Shown here one piece after another: positions 20,961-32,403 of a DNA stretch of 64,000 bases. The stretch is from Syngnathus acus. Taxonomy: Eukaryota > Chordata > Actinopteri > Syngnathiformes > Syngnathidae. Position 1 is the stretch's first letter. Each line of letters opens with the position of its first letter. The DNA lies in the NCBI RefSeq assembly GCF_901709675.1, contig NC_051092.1:410991-474990 (forward strand), written 5' to 3'. The notes beneath the pieces were generated by a model that saw only the letters and a program-made list of their open reading frames with translations, was not told the DNA's origin and made no database searches. A program made the position numbers and the translations under genes.

Positions 20961-23533
20961 GACCCGCCCGAGACTCACCGGCCGATGCTGTTGATAGATG
21001 GCTACGGACGCTTTGAGTCAACCAAGTTTACGCTGGAGCCAGAAAGCATCTCTTCTCTTCCGGTACTTGATAACAGCGCCACCTAGCGAGACTGGTATCT
21101 GTGAGCGTCGTGGTTTTGGCAGCAGGGCAGTGGTGAGCGTCTAGCCACAACTCCTGCCGCTACGACCCAGCGTGACTGTGACTGAGACTAGTCGGTCACA
21201 AGCTAACCTAAACGTAGACGAATGTTGCGTTCCTTTCATTTCCACCGGCGCGTTCGGGCGCCCATCGCCCACCAAGCGTCACGATTGTACTTTAGCTGGT
21301 AATGTAGCCGTGTGCTCACTTTATAGGCAAGATTAAAAAAGTTCCACGTGTCTGTTTTGTTTGGCGTGGCGTGGCCATTTTTTACTTTGTCAGCCTTCCT
21401 ATCAAATTTGAATTTGCAGAGTCACCGACCGGCTGCATCTCTGCTTTTGAGGGGTCAACTCGCCCGCCATCCCATGGACCATTTTTCAACTCCAGCCAAC
21501 TTGCGGTGTGAGTACAAGGGCCGCCATTGTCCTCTCGCTTGCCCGCCTCCGCCGTGTGAACGGACCCACAGTGCTCTGACACTGATGTATTGTGTTCTTT
21601 CTGGCCCGTAAACAAGCACCAAAAAAAAATCCCAAATAGGCTGGGAAGCGCGGCGGCTCCCGCGGCACTTCAGTGCCGTCCCGTCCCGTATGCTCGCAGG
21701 CTAAAACGCTATTGTCAGCGTGTTACTTTCTGTTCATTGATGAGAATAATTTGACGCTATCTAGGGGCTCATTGTTGTGTTTTTGGCAGGCATGTGTGCT
21801 GCGTGTTTGGGTCTTTGTGGAGCAGGCTGGTGGCCCCCTTCGCCGCTCCAGCAATTAGACAGACCCCTTTCATTGGTACACAATGGGGCGGGCAGAACAA
21901 CAAGCACACGGATGGCAGGGCAGGGCCGGGTGCTGCTCTCACTAAGTGATGGTCCACTTGGTGGTCTGGATGAGGTGAGCATGGCATAGGTCTGGTTGTT
22001 TTTTTTAATCTTTCATTTCATTGACCACATTGCCAGTCACGTGGCCTCCCACTGGTCTCCCACTTGCTGGCACATGACTTTATCAATAGTCACATTCATG
22101 TTTGAAAAAACAAACAATCATGCACTTTGACGGTTACTTGTTTTGGAACTTCCGTGCCCTGCCCTGCCCTGCCCCTCTCTGGTCACGTGAGCAGGCATCG
22201 TTTGGTTCCAGTCACGTGAGCGCCCCCCCCGATATATCTGCTCTCCCCGCCCACTTGCTCATTGTGGCGCGAAACGTGTTGTCGGAAGAGAATTGTGCTC
22301 GAAATGTTTTATTGGCTCAATCAGCGCACGACAAATCACTGAGGCAGAACAACGCTCTGTCCGATCCGGTCCGGTCGCTGCTGGGTGTATCCGGTTGCAC
22401 GGCTCTCGTCTCGATGATGCCGTCGGGATTCCCGATTGTGTCGCCCCTTCCTCCCTGAGCGCCGTGGATGGGATGGGGGTGGAAGATAAATTCCCTCTTT
22501 GGGCAGCTGGTGACCTAAAAAGCTTCCGACAAAGAAGAATGAGGACAATTAAGCGCTTCAAGCCCCCGTCCCGACCAACCGCCATCTTGTGTCAGAGCAC
22601 ATGACACATGTACGTGTGGCCAGCCAGCCAGCCACATTTGTTCTCAAGACGTGTCAAGTAAAAGCTGACATTCCCTTGCACACAAAAGCGCGTCTGTTGT
22701 TGATTCTGGAGCTGGATGGATGGATGGATGGATGCTGATAACGTACAGAAATCTGAAAGGGCAAGCGAAAACGTCACGTGTTGTTGTGGAATGTCTTCGG
22801 GGAGACCAAACAATGACGGTGTTTGTTTTGGCATTCACAAAAAGGAATGCACTTTTTCATCACTTGGTGATCATCTCCTTCCTAATGCAAAATGAAAAAA
22901 AAAAAAAGCCTCTCATTTCTACGTATAAAAAACCATGGCAGACTGCCGAGATGCAACTTGTGGCGCCCCCTGCAGGACTTCCGGCTCAACTGCAGCTGTG
23001 TTAGTCCCGCTCTTCAAGTCATGAATATTTTTGCTCAATTTACAAAAACAGAAAAAAGTTACAACAAAATCGGATGTACTGTGCTTTTCTTTCATTTGCA
23101 AGTTGCCACCTCTGGCTCCCTCTAGAGGACATAAACCTCCAACGCAGCCCTGACAGAACTGCAGCAGTTGTCCGGGTCCCCCCACTTTGAAACGGAGGTA
23201 CCTTCTTTTTTTCCATTCTTGACGTCTTTTGACATTTTGATTGTCTTGATGTGCACAAAATATATTGAGAATATTTGCCATTTTTCACATCACGTCCTGA
23301 GTGTTGTTAGTCACCTAAATGTTGAACAGAGGCTGTGATTTACCCAAGTCAAATTCCTTGTTTGGCACGCTCAAACATGGCAAATAAAAAACTCTTGAAT
23401 CTTGTAGGAGTAACTTTATTAGCCACAGTGAATTTGGAAAAGTCGACATTTTGGGAGTATCAGTTGTAATTCAAGTTTTAACAGCAAGTACACTTGGAAT
23501 TAAATACAGTCAAATGTAGGTGGCAGCATGCTC
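20961..23533. other. gpr37-hyaluronidase intergenic DNA, no gene recognised
   Basis: Converging gene ends. It contains a short GGAT run (22713-22732) and a TTTATT at 23415 read as AATAAA for hyaluronidase A. No conserved coding wording was found; TMEM229A, which lies near GPR37 in human, was not seen. Confidence 0.55.
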
Positions 23534-25123
23534 TCAGTTGTGGGCGTCGTCATGGAGGACGTTGAGGGTGGTGGCCGAGCGGCACGGCTGCTCATCGTAG
23601 CACATGCAGTCAAAATGGCGCTCAAATTGCTCCACGTCCTCCTGGGACAGGCTGCCGCTCACCACCAGCGGGCCGGCGCGCCTGCGCCGCGCGATGCCGA
23701 AGCGCCGCGGGTCCAGGTGCAGGTAGACGTCGTCGTCCCAGCGCTTGCGAACGCAGCGGCCGCGGCCCTGGCACAGTGCCGCGCTGCACATCCTGGTCGC
23801 CGTGGTGACGTTGAGGATGTACGGGTTCATCACGTCGTCCAGGTGGCGCCGGGCGTCGAAACACGAGTCCTGCGGGGGGGGGGGGGGGGGAGGGAGGGAG
23901 GGAAAGGAAGGAAGGAAGGCGTAAGGGTCGAAGGTCGCTCAGAGTCTTGAAAGGAAGCCGCGTTACTCGGTACCTCGCTTTCGACCACGTCCATGTCTCC
24001 CCAGGAAACGACGCCGGCGGCACCCAGAGCGGCCGCTTCGCCGATGGTGCTGACCAGATCCCTCTGGAAATAAAGCAGGCGCGCGTGAGACGGAAACGTC
24101 CGGCCGCCGTCCTTTAGGACCCGCCGCTCACCTCCGACATGTACTGATCCGTGCTGTGCTTGTAAACGGGGCGGACGTAGGCGTAGACGGGGATGGCGTA
24201 GGAGGCGTTGTTCAGCGCCGCCACCCTGGCGGCTTCCAGCAGGCGGTGGCGCACAAAGCTGCGCGCTTGCGCCGAGTCCCGCAGCGCCGCCTCCAGGTAG
24301 ATGGAGGGGTAGAGGGCGGTGGACTCGCGCCACAACCACAAGAGCTCGTCGTTGCGCTGCATCTCGATGTCGGGACACTCGCCGGTGAAAGTCGCCACGT
24401 CCTGCTCGGAAGGTGGCCAAGGTTGAGCGGTACCTGCTTGTCGTTGAGTCGCGGCAAAACGTACCTGCTTGTAGTTGTAGTTGTAGCAGTCGGGGTAGAG
24501 GTAGTAGCCCCACAGGCGTTTGGGTCTCAACTGCTTCCCGAGCAGCAGCGAGCGCAGGAAGTAGCGCTTGGCGGCGTCCTCAAACACCGCCTTGGCTTGC
24601 GCCTCCGCCTGCTGCTCCGACAAGGTGCCGTTGTTTTCCTTCACCCTCTGGACCGAGAGCTGCCGGTAGATGTCTTTGCTGCCCCAGTTGCGGACCCACT
24701 GCGGGCGCCACTCCTCCAGGTCCAGCACGGCCAGGCCCGGCCCGTCGGCGGGGATGTAGAACTCGATGTCGTCCTCGGCCAGCTCGCGGTGATCCCGGAG
24801 GTCCACCAGCTGGGCAGGCCCTTGTCCACAAACTCGCCCGTGTCTTGGTCCACGTAGGGGACGATCCCGAAGCGGTCCGTGTAGAAGATGGAGACGCTCT
24901 GGTTGGTGGCCGACCTCAGCGTGCTGCTCACCAGGTGGAAGTGCGACAGGTCCAGCGGGAGGCCGAAGCGACTCTCGCACAACTCGGTGGGCGCGTTCCA
25001 CGTCAACAGGAACGGGCGGTCCCACTCGATGGGCGGCGACGTCCGCGGCGGCTCTGAGGCCCGCCCGGAACCCAGCAGCAACAAAGCGGTGAGCAGGTGG
25101 GCCGCGTTCGGGCCCATTGTCAA
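23534..25123 (-). CDS. Hyaluronidase paralogue A (SPAM1/HYAL4 cluster), likely secreted
   Basis: Glycoside hydrolase family 56 endo-beta-N-acetylglucosaminidase. Exons on the minus strand: 25123-24465, 24401-24132, 24063-23974 and 23869-23534. A signal peptide (AAHLLTALLLLGSGRA) is followed by FLLTWNAPTELCESRF. The catalytic Asp-x-Glu is present in AVLDLEEWRPQWVRNW, with Leu where family members usually have Trp. DIYRQLS, LWGYYLYPDCYNY, GECPDI and NDELLWLWRES follow. The third exon encodes a DLVSTIGEAAALGAAGVVSW block, and the last an EGF-like region (CSAALCQGRGRCV). The tail has no hydrophobic anchor, so a secreted enzyme is likely. One base seems missing after GGCCTGCC near 24815: it separates DKGLP from QLVDLRDHRELAEDD. 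The 24402-24464 intron is 63 bp, in frame and stop-free, so it could also be retained. A TTTATT (minus-strand AATAAA) at 23415 is a plausible polyadenylation signal. Confidence 0.85.
23871..23906 (-). repeat. C16-type homopolymer at a hyaluronidase A acceptor
   Basis: On the coding strand a run of about 16 C followed by GCAG forms the polypyrimidine tract and acceptor of the last exon (starting 23869). CCCT repeats precede it. Confidence 0.85.
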
Positions 25124-26471
25124 GCTGCGCGCAAAAAACAGCCGCTGTTTACAGATGATCTTGATCGTATGATTATGTTGGAATGTAGACTAGAATTATT
25201 CCCTTTGTTTCAACCTTTTACCTTTGCTTGACTCTGACCATTCAGTTGTTGAAACTTTCCAAATGGTGTGGAAACATTCTTGCTTAGTTAATAAAGCTGA
25301 CTTTGACTTTGATCTAAGACAGGGGTCTCAAACTCCAGTCCTCGGGGGGGGGGGCCGCATTCCTCCATGTTTTCCAAGTTTCCCTCGTTCAACACACCTG
25401 ATTCAAATGATCAGTTCATCCGCATGTTCTGCAGGAGCCTGATCATTGAATCAGGTGTGTTGAACGAGGGAAACTTGTAAAACATGGAGGAATGCGGCCC
25501 CCCCCCCCGAGGACTGGACTTTGATACCCCTGATCTAAAGTGCTCCACTAGTTTCTGTTTCCACGACCTTGTAAAACTATGAGCTGGGACCCTCCGCACT
25601 GATTAACCAGTTGCTGAGGTGACCACCAAACATGTCCAATGTCACCCCCACCCTGCTTGTTCTCGATAAATATGCTCTTGCAAAACGGAGACGTCTGTCT
25701 GAAGACGGACGGCCACACCAACCAACCTGCCTGCCTGCCTGCCGCCGTTTGGACTCTCAGGAGCTGGGAAATTGTCGTTGGGCACGCTTGGCTGGATGTC
25801 GTCCAAAGCCCAGATGAGCTTCCTTCCTGATGAAGATGAGGAAACGATGGTGTGGCGTCTGTCCGGACTCGTCGAGAATGTTGGAAAACCTTAAGCAAGA
25901 GCAAATGTGGTGAGTCAGCCAAATCATTTTTGGAAAAAGGATTTTGGAAATCGTAGAGCTTCTATTTTCTGGACCTTTTTGTGCTTTCTACGCCTCATTT
26001 GGAAAAGTTGAAAGTCATTTTGAAAAAGAAGTCATTGTCAACTCATTGCTATCTACGTCATGCTTTTAATAGAAAAGAAGATGGAGAATGCCTCTCCAGC
26101 AGCCCTGTTTGACGCACTCGGCGGCGGCTTCACTCACCTCTCGGACGACGGAGCTTCCTTCTTGGCTCGCTGGCACAATCCCGACTGCCGACAGCTCGTC
26201 CGTATGCAGCAGTTGGGCACAATTCTGCGCTTTCAACTTCATCAGCTTTGTGATGTCATAAAAGCAAAAAGGCACAAGGGACCGTCCCTTTTTCTCCTAG
26301 TACGTCACGTCCTCGCTTTTGCGACTGTTTGTTGTCAAACAATTTGAAGAAAGCAAAAAAAAAAAAAGAAGAGGTTTTGGCCATTGTGTGGAAAAATCAA
26401 ACTTGACTCGCATTGCTGTCAACATTTTTATTGGAGGACCATCTACACATTCAATGAAAGTTGAAATGACA
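25124..26471. other. Spacer between hyaluronidase A and B
   Basis: Contains one palindromic MITE (25320-25532) and otherwise unrecognised AT-balanced sequence. No gene is seen. Confidence 0.6.
25320..25532. mobile_element. Palindromic hAT-type MITE
   Basis: A 213-bp element whose two halves are inverted copies. It starts CAGGGGTCTCAAACTCCAGT and ends with the complement-like GGACTTTGATACCCCTG. Flanking octamers ATCTAAGA (25312-25319) and ATCTAAAG (25533-25540) match at seven of eight bases, fitting the 8-bp target duplication of hAT transposons. The arms include G/C homopolymers and GAATCAGGTGTGTTGAACGA, wording I associate with a very common fish non-autonomous family. There is no coding capacity. 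Confidence 0.85.
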
Positions 26472-28122
26472 TCATGGCCTAGTTACCGACATGGACACAA
26501 GGCAAAAGTGGGAAGTTGAAGACGTCGGCGCCACTCGTGCGTAGAGGCCGCCGCGCCGGACCTCGTACACCTCGATGACCTGGATGGCAGCGGGCGGCGG
26601 CGCCAGTCGCGGCTCGCACTCTTGTCCGGCGTAGCACGACACGTGAAGTCGCGGGCCCAGGCATCACGCTGTCCGGGGACGGCAGGCCCACGGCCACGTA
26701 CTTCCCGTCGTCGGCTCGCAGGATGTCAAAGCGGGCGGCGTCCAGGTGGAGGTAGACGGGCGCGTCGTAGCTCCGCCGGACGCAGCGGCCGCGTCCCTGG
26801 CAGAGGGCCCGGCTGCACAACACGGCCGCCGCCGTCACGTTGGCGAGATACGGGCTGAGCGTGGACCTCAAGTAGTCGGACAGCGACTGGCAGGATGCCT
26901 GAAAGACAGATGTTTCTGGATTGGTCGCCAGTGCCAGTCAGTCCAAAGGAAGAAGAGCAAATTTGGCTTGTTGCCACGATTACCTTGTCATTGTAGTCGC
27001 TGCTCCCCGAAGCCCAACATGACCACGCCGGCGGCCCCCAGAGCGGCCGACTCGCCCACCGTGCTCACCAGATCCCCTGCAAAGTCAGGCAGGCGCGCTC
27101 AAATTGGCTCAGTGGGGCTCCGGCTCCGGCTCAGGACTTACAGCGCTCGCCAAAATCTCCTTCTGGCCTCGTACAGGGGTCTGGAGTAGACGTAAGCGGG
27201 CGAGGTGTAGCGCGTTTGGGCAGCGCCGCCACCCTCAAGGCCTCGCCCACCCGGTGCCGCACGTAGAGACCGCGCCGGGGCTAGTTCCTCAGGGCGGGGT
27301 GCAGGTAGACGGATGGAATAAGGCGGTGCTTGCGCTCCCACAGCCACAGCAGCTCCCGGTTCTGCTGGCGGGCCTTGGCTGAGCAGCGGCCCGTGTAGTT
27401 GTCCCTGTCCCAGCCGTAGTTGTAGCAGTAAGGGAAGAGGTAAAAGCCCCAGCGGCGGCTGGGGCGCTCCCCGACTCCCAGCCGGATGGTTCTCTCCATG
27501 AAGCTCCTGGCGGCGCTCTGGAACTGATCGACGGCCAGCCGGAAGATTTGATTCAGGGATGAGAACGGGGAGGCTTCCAAGGCGCTGGCCAAGGACAGCC
27601 TTTGGTAGATGCGCTTGGCCCCCCAGTTCTGGGCCCACAGGGGGCGCCAGGACTCCCAGTCTATGACGGCCAGGCCGGGGGACTGGTCCTGGGCAATGTC
27701 GTGGTGGATTTGCCGCCTGGCCCTGAGCAGGTGTGCCGTCAGGTTGCCGTTTTGAGGGACGCCGCCCTGGCGGCGGGCCCGCTTGCCGAGCTCCATCTTG
27801 GGGTAGAGGCCCAGCCGGTCCTCGTAGAAGATGGTCAGGAACTGGCCTGGAACCGAGGCCGGCGTGGTCACCGCCTGTGTGGGAGCCAACAGAGCTTCAT
27901 GAAGCTCGATCAGAGCCGAAAGCCGCCCAGCCTCACCTGGAAGGCCGAAGTGTCCAGTGGGATGTCCAGACGCTGGCACTGCTCAGTGCGGGCGTTCCAA
28001 ATGGCCACAAAAGGGTGCCCGGGGATCAGGGGCGGCTCGGTGGGTGGCGGCGGCGGCGAGGTCATAGCGCTCAGGATGAGGCAGGACAGCAAGCGCAAGC
28101 GCAACAACAGGCTCATGCTCAT
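26472..28122 (-). pseudogene. Hyaluronidase paralogue B, broken by a nonsense codon and frame shifts
   Basis: Same family as its neighbours. Exons on the minus strand: 28122-27937, 27874-27142, 27076-26984 and 26898-26472. A signal peptide (LLLRLRLLSCLILSA), PFVAIWNARTEQC, the intact catalytic block GLAVIDWESWRPLWAQNW, RWGFYLFPYCYNYGWDRDN and YTGRCS are all readable. After LHPALRN comes TAG (27283-27281), exactly where paralogues continue, and the sequence resumes as YVRHRVGEALRVAALPKRA. Further one-base breaks are seen before SPAYVYSRPLYEA, inside the third exon at GTCATGTTGG (one T too many) and near 26640 before CYAGQECEP. The second exon starts after a private 62-bp intron (27875-27936). 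No C-terminal anchor is seen. Because coding character survives between the breaks, either recent decay or consensus errors could explain it; the nonsense codon favours decay. TTTATT at 26427 fits a polyadenylation signal just past the end. Confidence 0.7.
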
Positions 28123-29519
28123 GCTGGGGACCGACAGAAGAAGACAACACTTTGACATTTACGGGCCGCTCCATTTCCGCACTGGCTCGGGCGGGCGGCT
28201 TCATTGGAGTCACTTGACAGCACGTTGAAGACGCGAATGAGAGTTGGATTGTGAAAATGCATTCAATGATTGCATGTTAGCCTTTTGATCCACCTCCGAG
28301 TAAAAGCCCCAATGAAACATCATATTGTGATTGGGAGAGGTGTAAATCGAAAATAGATACATATATGAAAGGAATCAAAAATAAGATCAATCAAAAGTAA
28401 ATCTTTTTCTCTTGGAATGGGAGAAAAATAAGTTTGTACCTGCGTCTCTCCTCTGCGTCGCTCAAGTGTCAAATTGACGCCGCTTCTTTTTGCCTACTTC
28501 TCATGTCAAACAAGAAACGACGCGGTGGTTGGTTGGCCAAGTCATTTTGGGGTTTATCAGCAATCAGCCATCTGCTCTTGCTGTTTGCGTCTTCCTCTTT
28601 TAGACGGACGGACAGACGCTTTTATTTTCACGTTGAATGGCGAGCAAAAGTGGAATTGGAAACGTGCTTTATTGGCAGTGCCTTTACATTCGTGTGCTGC
28701 ACGTTTCACTTTACAATCAAAAAAAGAAAAATGAAAAAAAAAAGAGTCATTGTTGCAGTTGAGTGAGATGAAAACAACAACAACGACAACAAGTGCTACA
28801 TGCAGCAAAACACTTTGTGCATTGGCACATTCCGGACGGGTACCAAACACAGCGTGGATTATTTGATTTCCATTGTTCGTAGGCCTTGGCTGAGGTATCT
28901 GGACAAGTTCTCACACACACACGCTTGTCCAACTTCTGAAGAGGAGGGAGGAAGTGAAGAACCGCAAAAAAAAGGCCGAGTCATGACTTGAACTTTCAGC
29001 AATTCAGTTAAGGGAGGAAAAACACGAATGAAATTAGCGTCGGTGTCTAAAGTTGTACCTTCTTTCAACCTGCGCTCATTATAAAAAAACAAAACGGCCT
29101 TCTTTTTGATGAAGGTGGAGGAGGCTAAAAATTAGAGAACCATTTCAAGTATTACTGCATGGCCTTGACTTTGCTTTTTGCCTTCAAGTCATTTCTACCT
29201 TCTTTCAACCTGCGCTTATTATAAAAAAACAAAACGGCCTTCTTTTTGATGAAGGTGGAGGAGGCTAGAAATTGGAGAACCATTTCAAGTATTACTGCAT
29301 GGCCTTGACCTTTGCTTTTTGCCTTCAAGTCATTTGTACCTTCTTTCAACCTGCGCTTATTATAAAAAAACAAAACGGCCTTCTTTTTGATGAAGGTGGA
29401 GGAGGCTAAAAATTGGAGAACCATTTCAAGTATTACTGCATGGCCTTGACCTTTGCTTTTTGCCTTCAAGTCATTCCATTCTTAGGAGCTGCGCTAGCTG
29501 TAGCACGCTAGCATCCATG
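28123..29519. other. Spacer between hyaluronidase B and C
   Basis: Mostly AT-rich, with the three-copy tandem at 29056-29475 at its right end. TTTATT at about 28666 could serve gene C. No gene is seen. Confidence 0.55.
29056..29475. repeat. Three-copy tandem repeat, period about 140 bp
   Basis: Copies begin with TACCTTCTTTCAACCTGCGC at 29056, 29196 and 29337 and run through AAACGGCCTTCTTTTTGATG and TATTACTGCATGGCCTTGAC. They are almost identical, so expansion is recent. It lies just downstream of the stop of hyaluronidase C. Confidence 0.95.
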
Positions 29520-32403
29520 TTAGCACGTCAACAGACATTCCAATGTCTCGAAGTTCAGCAGGAGCATCAGAAGCGTGAGGAGACCGGCGGGGCCTGCGGC
29601 GAGGCCTGCGCCGAGGCCTGCGGCGGGCGACGCCCCGCTGCGGCCCTGGTCCGCCTGCTCGTCCTCCCACTCGCTCCTCCGCCGCTCGTCGTCGCCGAGG
29701 TCGCGGCCGGCGTCATCCTCCGGCACCTCGTTGGCGCCGTGGCAGCGCTCCCCTAGGTGGCCCTCGTAGCAATGGCAGCGGAAGCGCTCGGCCAGCGTTT
29801 GGAGGGCCCGCGGCGAGTGGCGCCCGCTGACGACGAAGCCGCCGTCCGAGCCGCCGCCGCCGCCCGCGGGGCGGATGCTGTAGCTGTCGGCGTCCAGGTG
29901 GAGGTAGTGGCGTGCGCCGGGGTTGCGGCGGACGCAGCGCCCGTTGTTCTGGCACAGGAAGCGGCTGCAGAACTCGGCGGCCCGCGTCACGTTGGTGATG
30001 TACTGGCCCAGCCGGTGGTTCAGGAACCAGCGCACCTTACTGCAGTTGTGCTACAGCACGAGAAAAAGAGAAAAAAACATCCAAATGGATGGATAGACCA
30101 CCCAGAAGTCATGACGCAACTTTGAAGTGGCACATTTTGAGGTGTTTTGTGTGCTCATCATTTTTGCCACAGCACATTAACATGATGTTTTTCTTGGAGC
30201 CCAAACCGTTAGTTGAAAGGGCAGAAGAAGAAAGAAAGTCAGTCGATGCGAATCAAAGCATTGTTGTTGCACCCACGCACGCAATGCCACAATGTGAGTG
30301 CCGAAAACAATTCCAGACGCTGCAGGAAGGGAAGAGACGACGTCCGTCCGTCCGTCCCTCCGTCCGCAACAAAGACAAACGGCGACCGCAACAAAGACAA
30401 ACGACGCGACTCGTCGACGTCAGGCAGACTTGGCTGGCACGAATGAAAAGCTCGTTTTGAACCCTGGAATCGCCTTGAATCATCTTGAATCTTCCCAAGA
30501 CAAAAGTGTCCACTAGATGGCAGCATGGCCTTCAAGACACTTTGAAATGTGTATTTTCAGACCAAGCTATCAAGTCACTCAGTCGAAGATGAATGGTGGT
30601 GGCCTATTTGGGAGGACTCTCATTTATTTTCTTGATTTATTTCTCTTTTAATTGGGTTGTAAACAACAATGAATAAAGGCATTGTTTCGTGTTAAATACG
30701 TCGTATTTTTTCCCAGTGTTGAAAAGAGGAACCTTATTTAAGTTGTTAAGGGACGCAGTTAATTGACGCACTCGCGTGAGGACAACTCACTGCTTGGCCC
30801 CTGATTAGTTTTGTTCCTTTACAGCTCAATATTGTGCTATTTGCTTCATTTAGTCTTTGTTTCGCAAGCTAAGTGAGTTTGTGTTGGAACAGTACTTGTA
30901 TGAGCTGTAAAATAAGACAAACGCCATCACTTTTTGGAAATGTACAATTGCAGTTTAGCCCAGGTGTCAAGTTCATTTCTACTTGAGCTTTTTCTATGAC
31001 ATGGGTAATCATGTGATTGTCAGATGTGAGCGTTTTGCAATGTGCTGCTCACCCGCGACGTGGTCAGGTTGAGGTCGCCCCAAATGACAAAGCCGGCGGC
31101 CCCCAGCGCTGCGCTCTCGCCGATGGTGTGGACCAGATCCTTCTGCGCAGAGGACACGGCAAGGGTGAGTGAGTGAGTGAGTGAGTGAGAGAGTGAGCGA
31201 GTGAGCGAGCGAGCGAGCGTGCCGCCTGGCGTGGAACCGGTTAGCATGGCGCTGCTTAGCAAGGTGCTCTCCTGTTTTGAAAAGCAAAAGAACCGAATAC
31301 GACACATTGACCCCTGATGCTTAGCATGAAGCTATTTAGCATACAGCGACTTAGCACGATGGGCTTACTTAACACGTTTTATCGGCCCAAGCGAAAATGG
31401 CCCGTTACCGTGGTGAGAAAGGTGAGCGGCTCGTCACGGTATCCCAGCCGCAGGTAGACGTAGATGGGGAGCTCGTGGTCGCGGGAGGTGAGCGAGGCCA
31501 CGCGCAGCGCCTCGCGCACGCGGTGGCGGGCAAAGCGCAGGCTGCCGGCGCTGCCGCCGTGCGCCTTGCGGATGGCCACGGACGGGAAGAGCGCCGTGCT
31601 GCTGTTCCACAGCCAGCGCAGCTCGTCGTTGCGCAGGCGCTCGGGCGCCGGGCACAGGCCCGTGTAGCCGTCCTCGTGCAGGTTGTAGTTGTGGCAGTCC
31701 GGGTAGAGGTAGAAGCCCCACAGGCCGTCGGGGCGCATGCGCGTGCCCAGCTGCAGCGTGCGCTGCATGAATTCCCGGGCGCTCTTCTCGAAGCGCCGCT
31801 GCGCCAGCTCCTCCACCTCAAAGGCAGCAAAATGGCGTTTGATCGGACGGATGAGTCGGCGACGGCGGCCCTCACCTGCGCCGCCGTCACGTTGAGGTAG
31901 GCCTTGGCGGTCAGCTCCCGCGACTGGCGCCGGTACACGTCCTTCTTGTGCCAGTTGCGGCTCCACTGCGGGCGCCAGAACTCCCAGTCGATGACGGCCA
32001 GGCCGCGGAAGTCTCGGGCGGGGATGAAGTGCTGGATGTCTCGGTAGGCCTTGAGCAGGTGCACGTCCAGGCTGCCGTTCTGCGGGACGCCGCCGTGCAG
32101 CGCCTCGCCCTGCGCCGTGTAGCGCGGGTAGTAGCCCAGCCGGTTGGCGTAGAAGATGCTCACGTTCTGGCCCGTCCAGTCGGCGCGGGGGCTGCCGCGG
32201 ATGTGGAACAGGCCGTCCAGCTCCATGCTGACGTTGTACTTGATGGCGCACATGTCCAGCGGCGCGTTCCAGGCCGCCACGAAGGGCCGGCGGCCCACCA
32301 GGGGAGGCCGGGCGGGTTTCTGGGCCGGCCCGCCGTGCGGCAGCAGGAGCAGCAGCCGGACGGTCAGGGCGAGCCGGAGCCCCGCGGGCGTCCCGCCGGC
32401 CAT
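29520..32403 (-). CDS. Hyaluronidase paralogue C, intact, GPI-anchor-like tail
   Basis: Four exons in perfect frame (about 518 residues): 32403-31876, 31816-31409, 31142-31053 and 30050-29520. A signal peptide (LRLALTVRLLLLLPHGGPA) follows the Met at 32403, preferred over an upstream in-frame Met at 32445. Family landmarks are PFVAAWNAPLDMC, the catalytic AVIDWEFWRPQWSRNW, RTLQLGTRMRPDGLWGFYLY, PDCHNYN, LCPAPERLRNDELRWLW, DLVHTIGESAALGAAGFVIW and the cysteine-rich CSRFLCQNNGRCVRR. The last about 20 residues are hydrophobic (GLLTLLMLLLNFETLECLL) after a spacer rich in charged residues, as in GPI-anchored PH-20/HYAL4. The 59-bp intron 31817-31875 splits a region that is a single exon in paralogue D. 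The third exon's acceptor follows a CTCA-type repeat on the coding strand. The orthologue could be hyal4 or a fish spam1-like gene; I cannot decide. Confidence 0.9.
31162..31218. repeat. GAGT/GAGC repeat in a hyaluronidase C intron
   Basis: GTGAGT-type units pass into GAGCGAGC. On the coding strand this reads CTCA and gives the pyrimidine-rich region about 20 bp before the acceptor of exon 31142-31053. Confidence 0.85.

Noticed and set aside
21348-21611. Small plus-strand open frame as a TMEM229A remnant
   Set aside because: No transmembrane pattern or conserved wording; composition like surrounding non-coding DNA.
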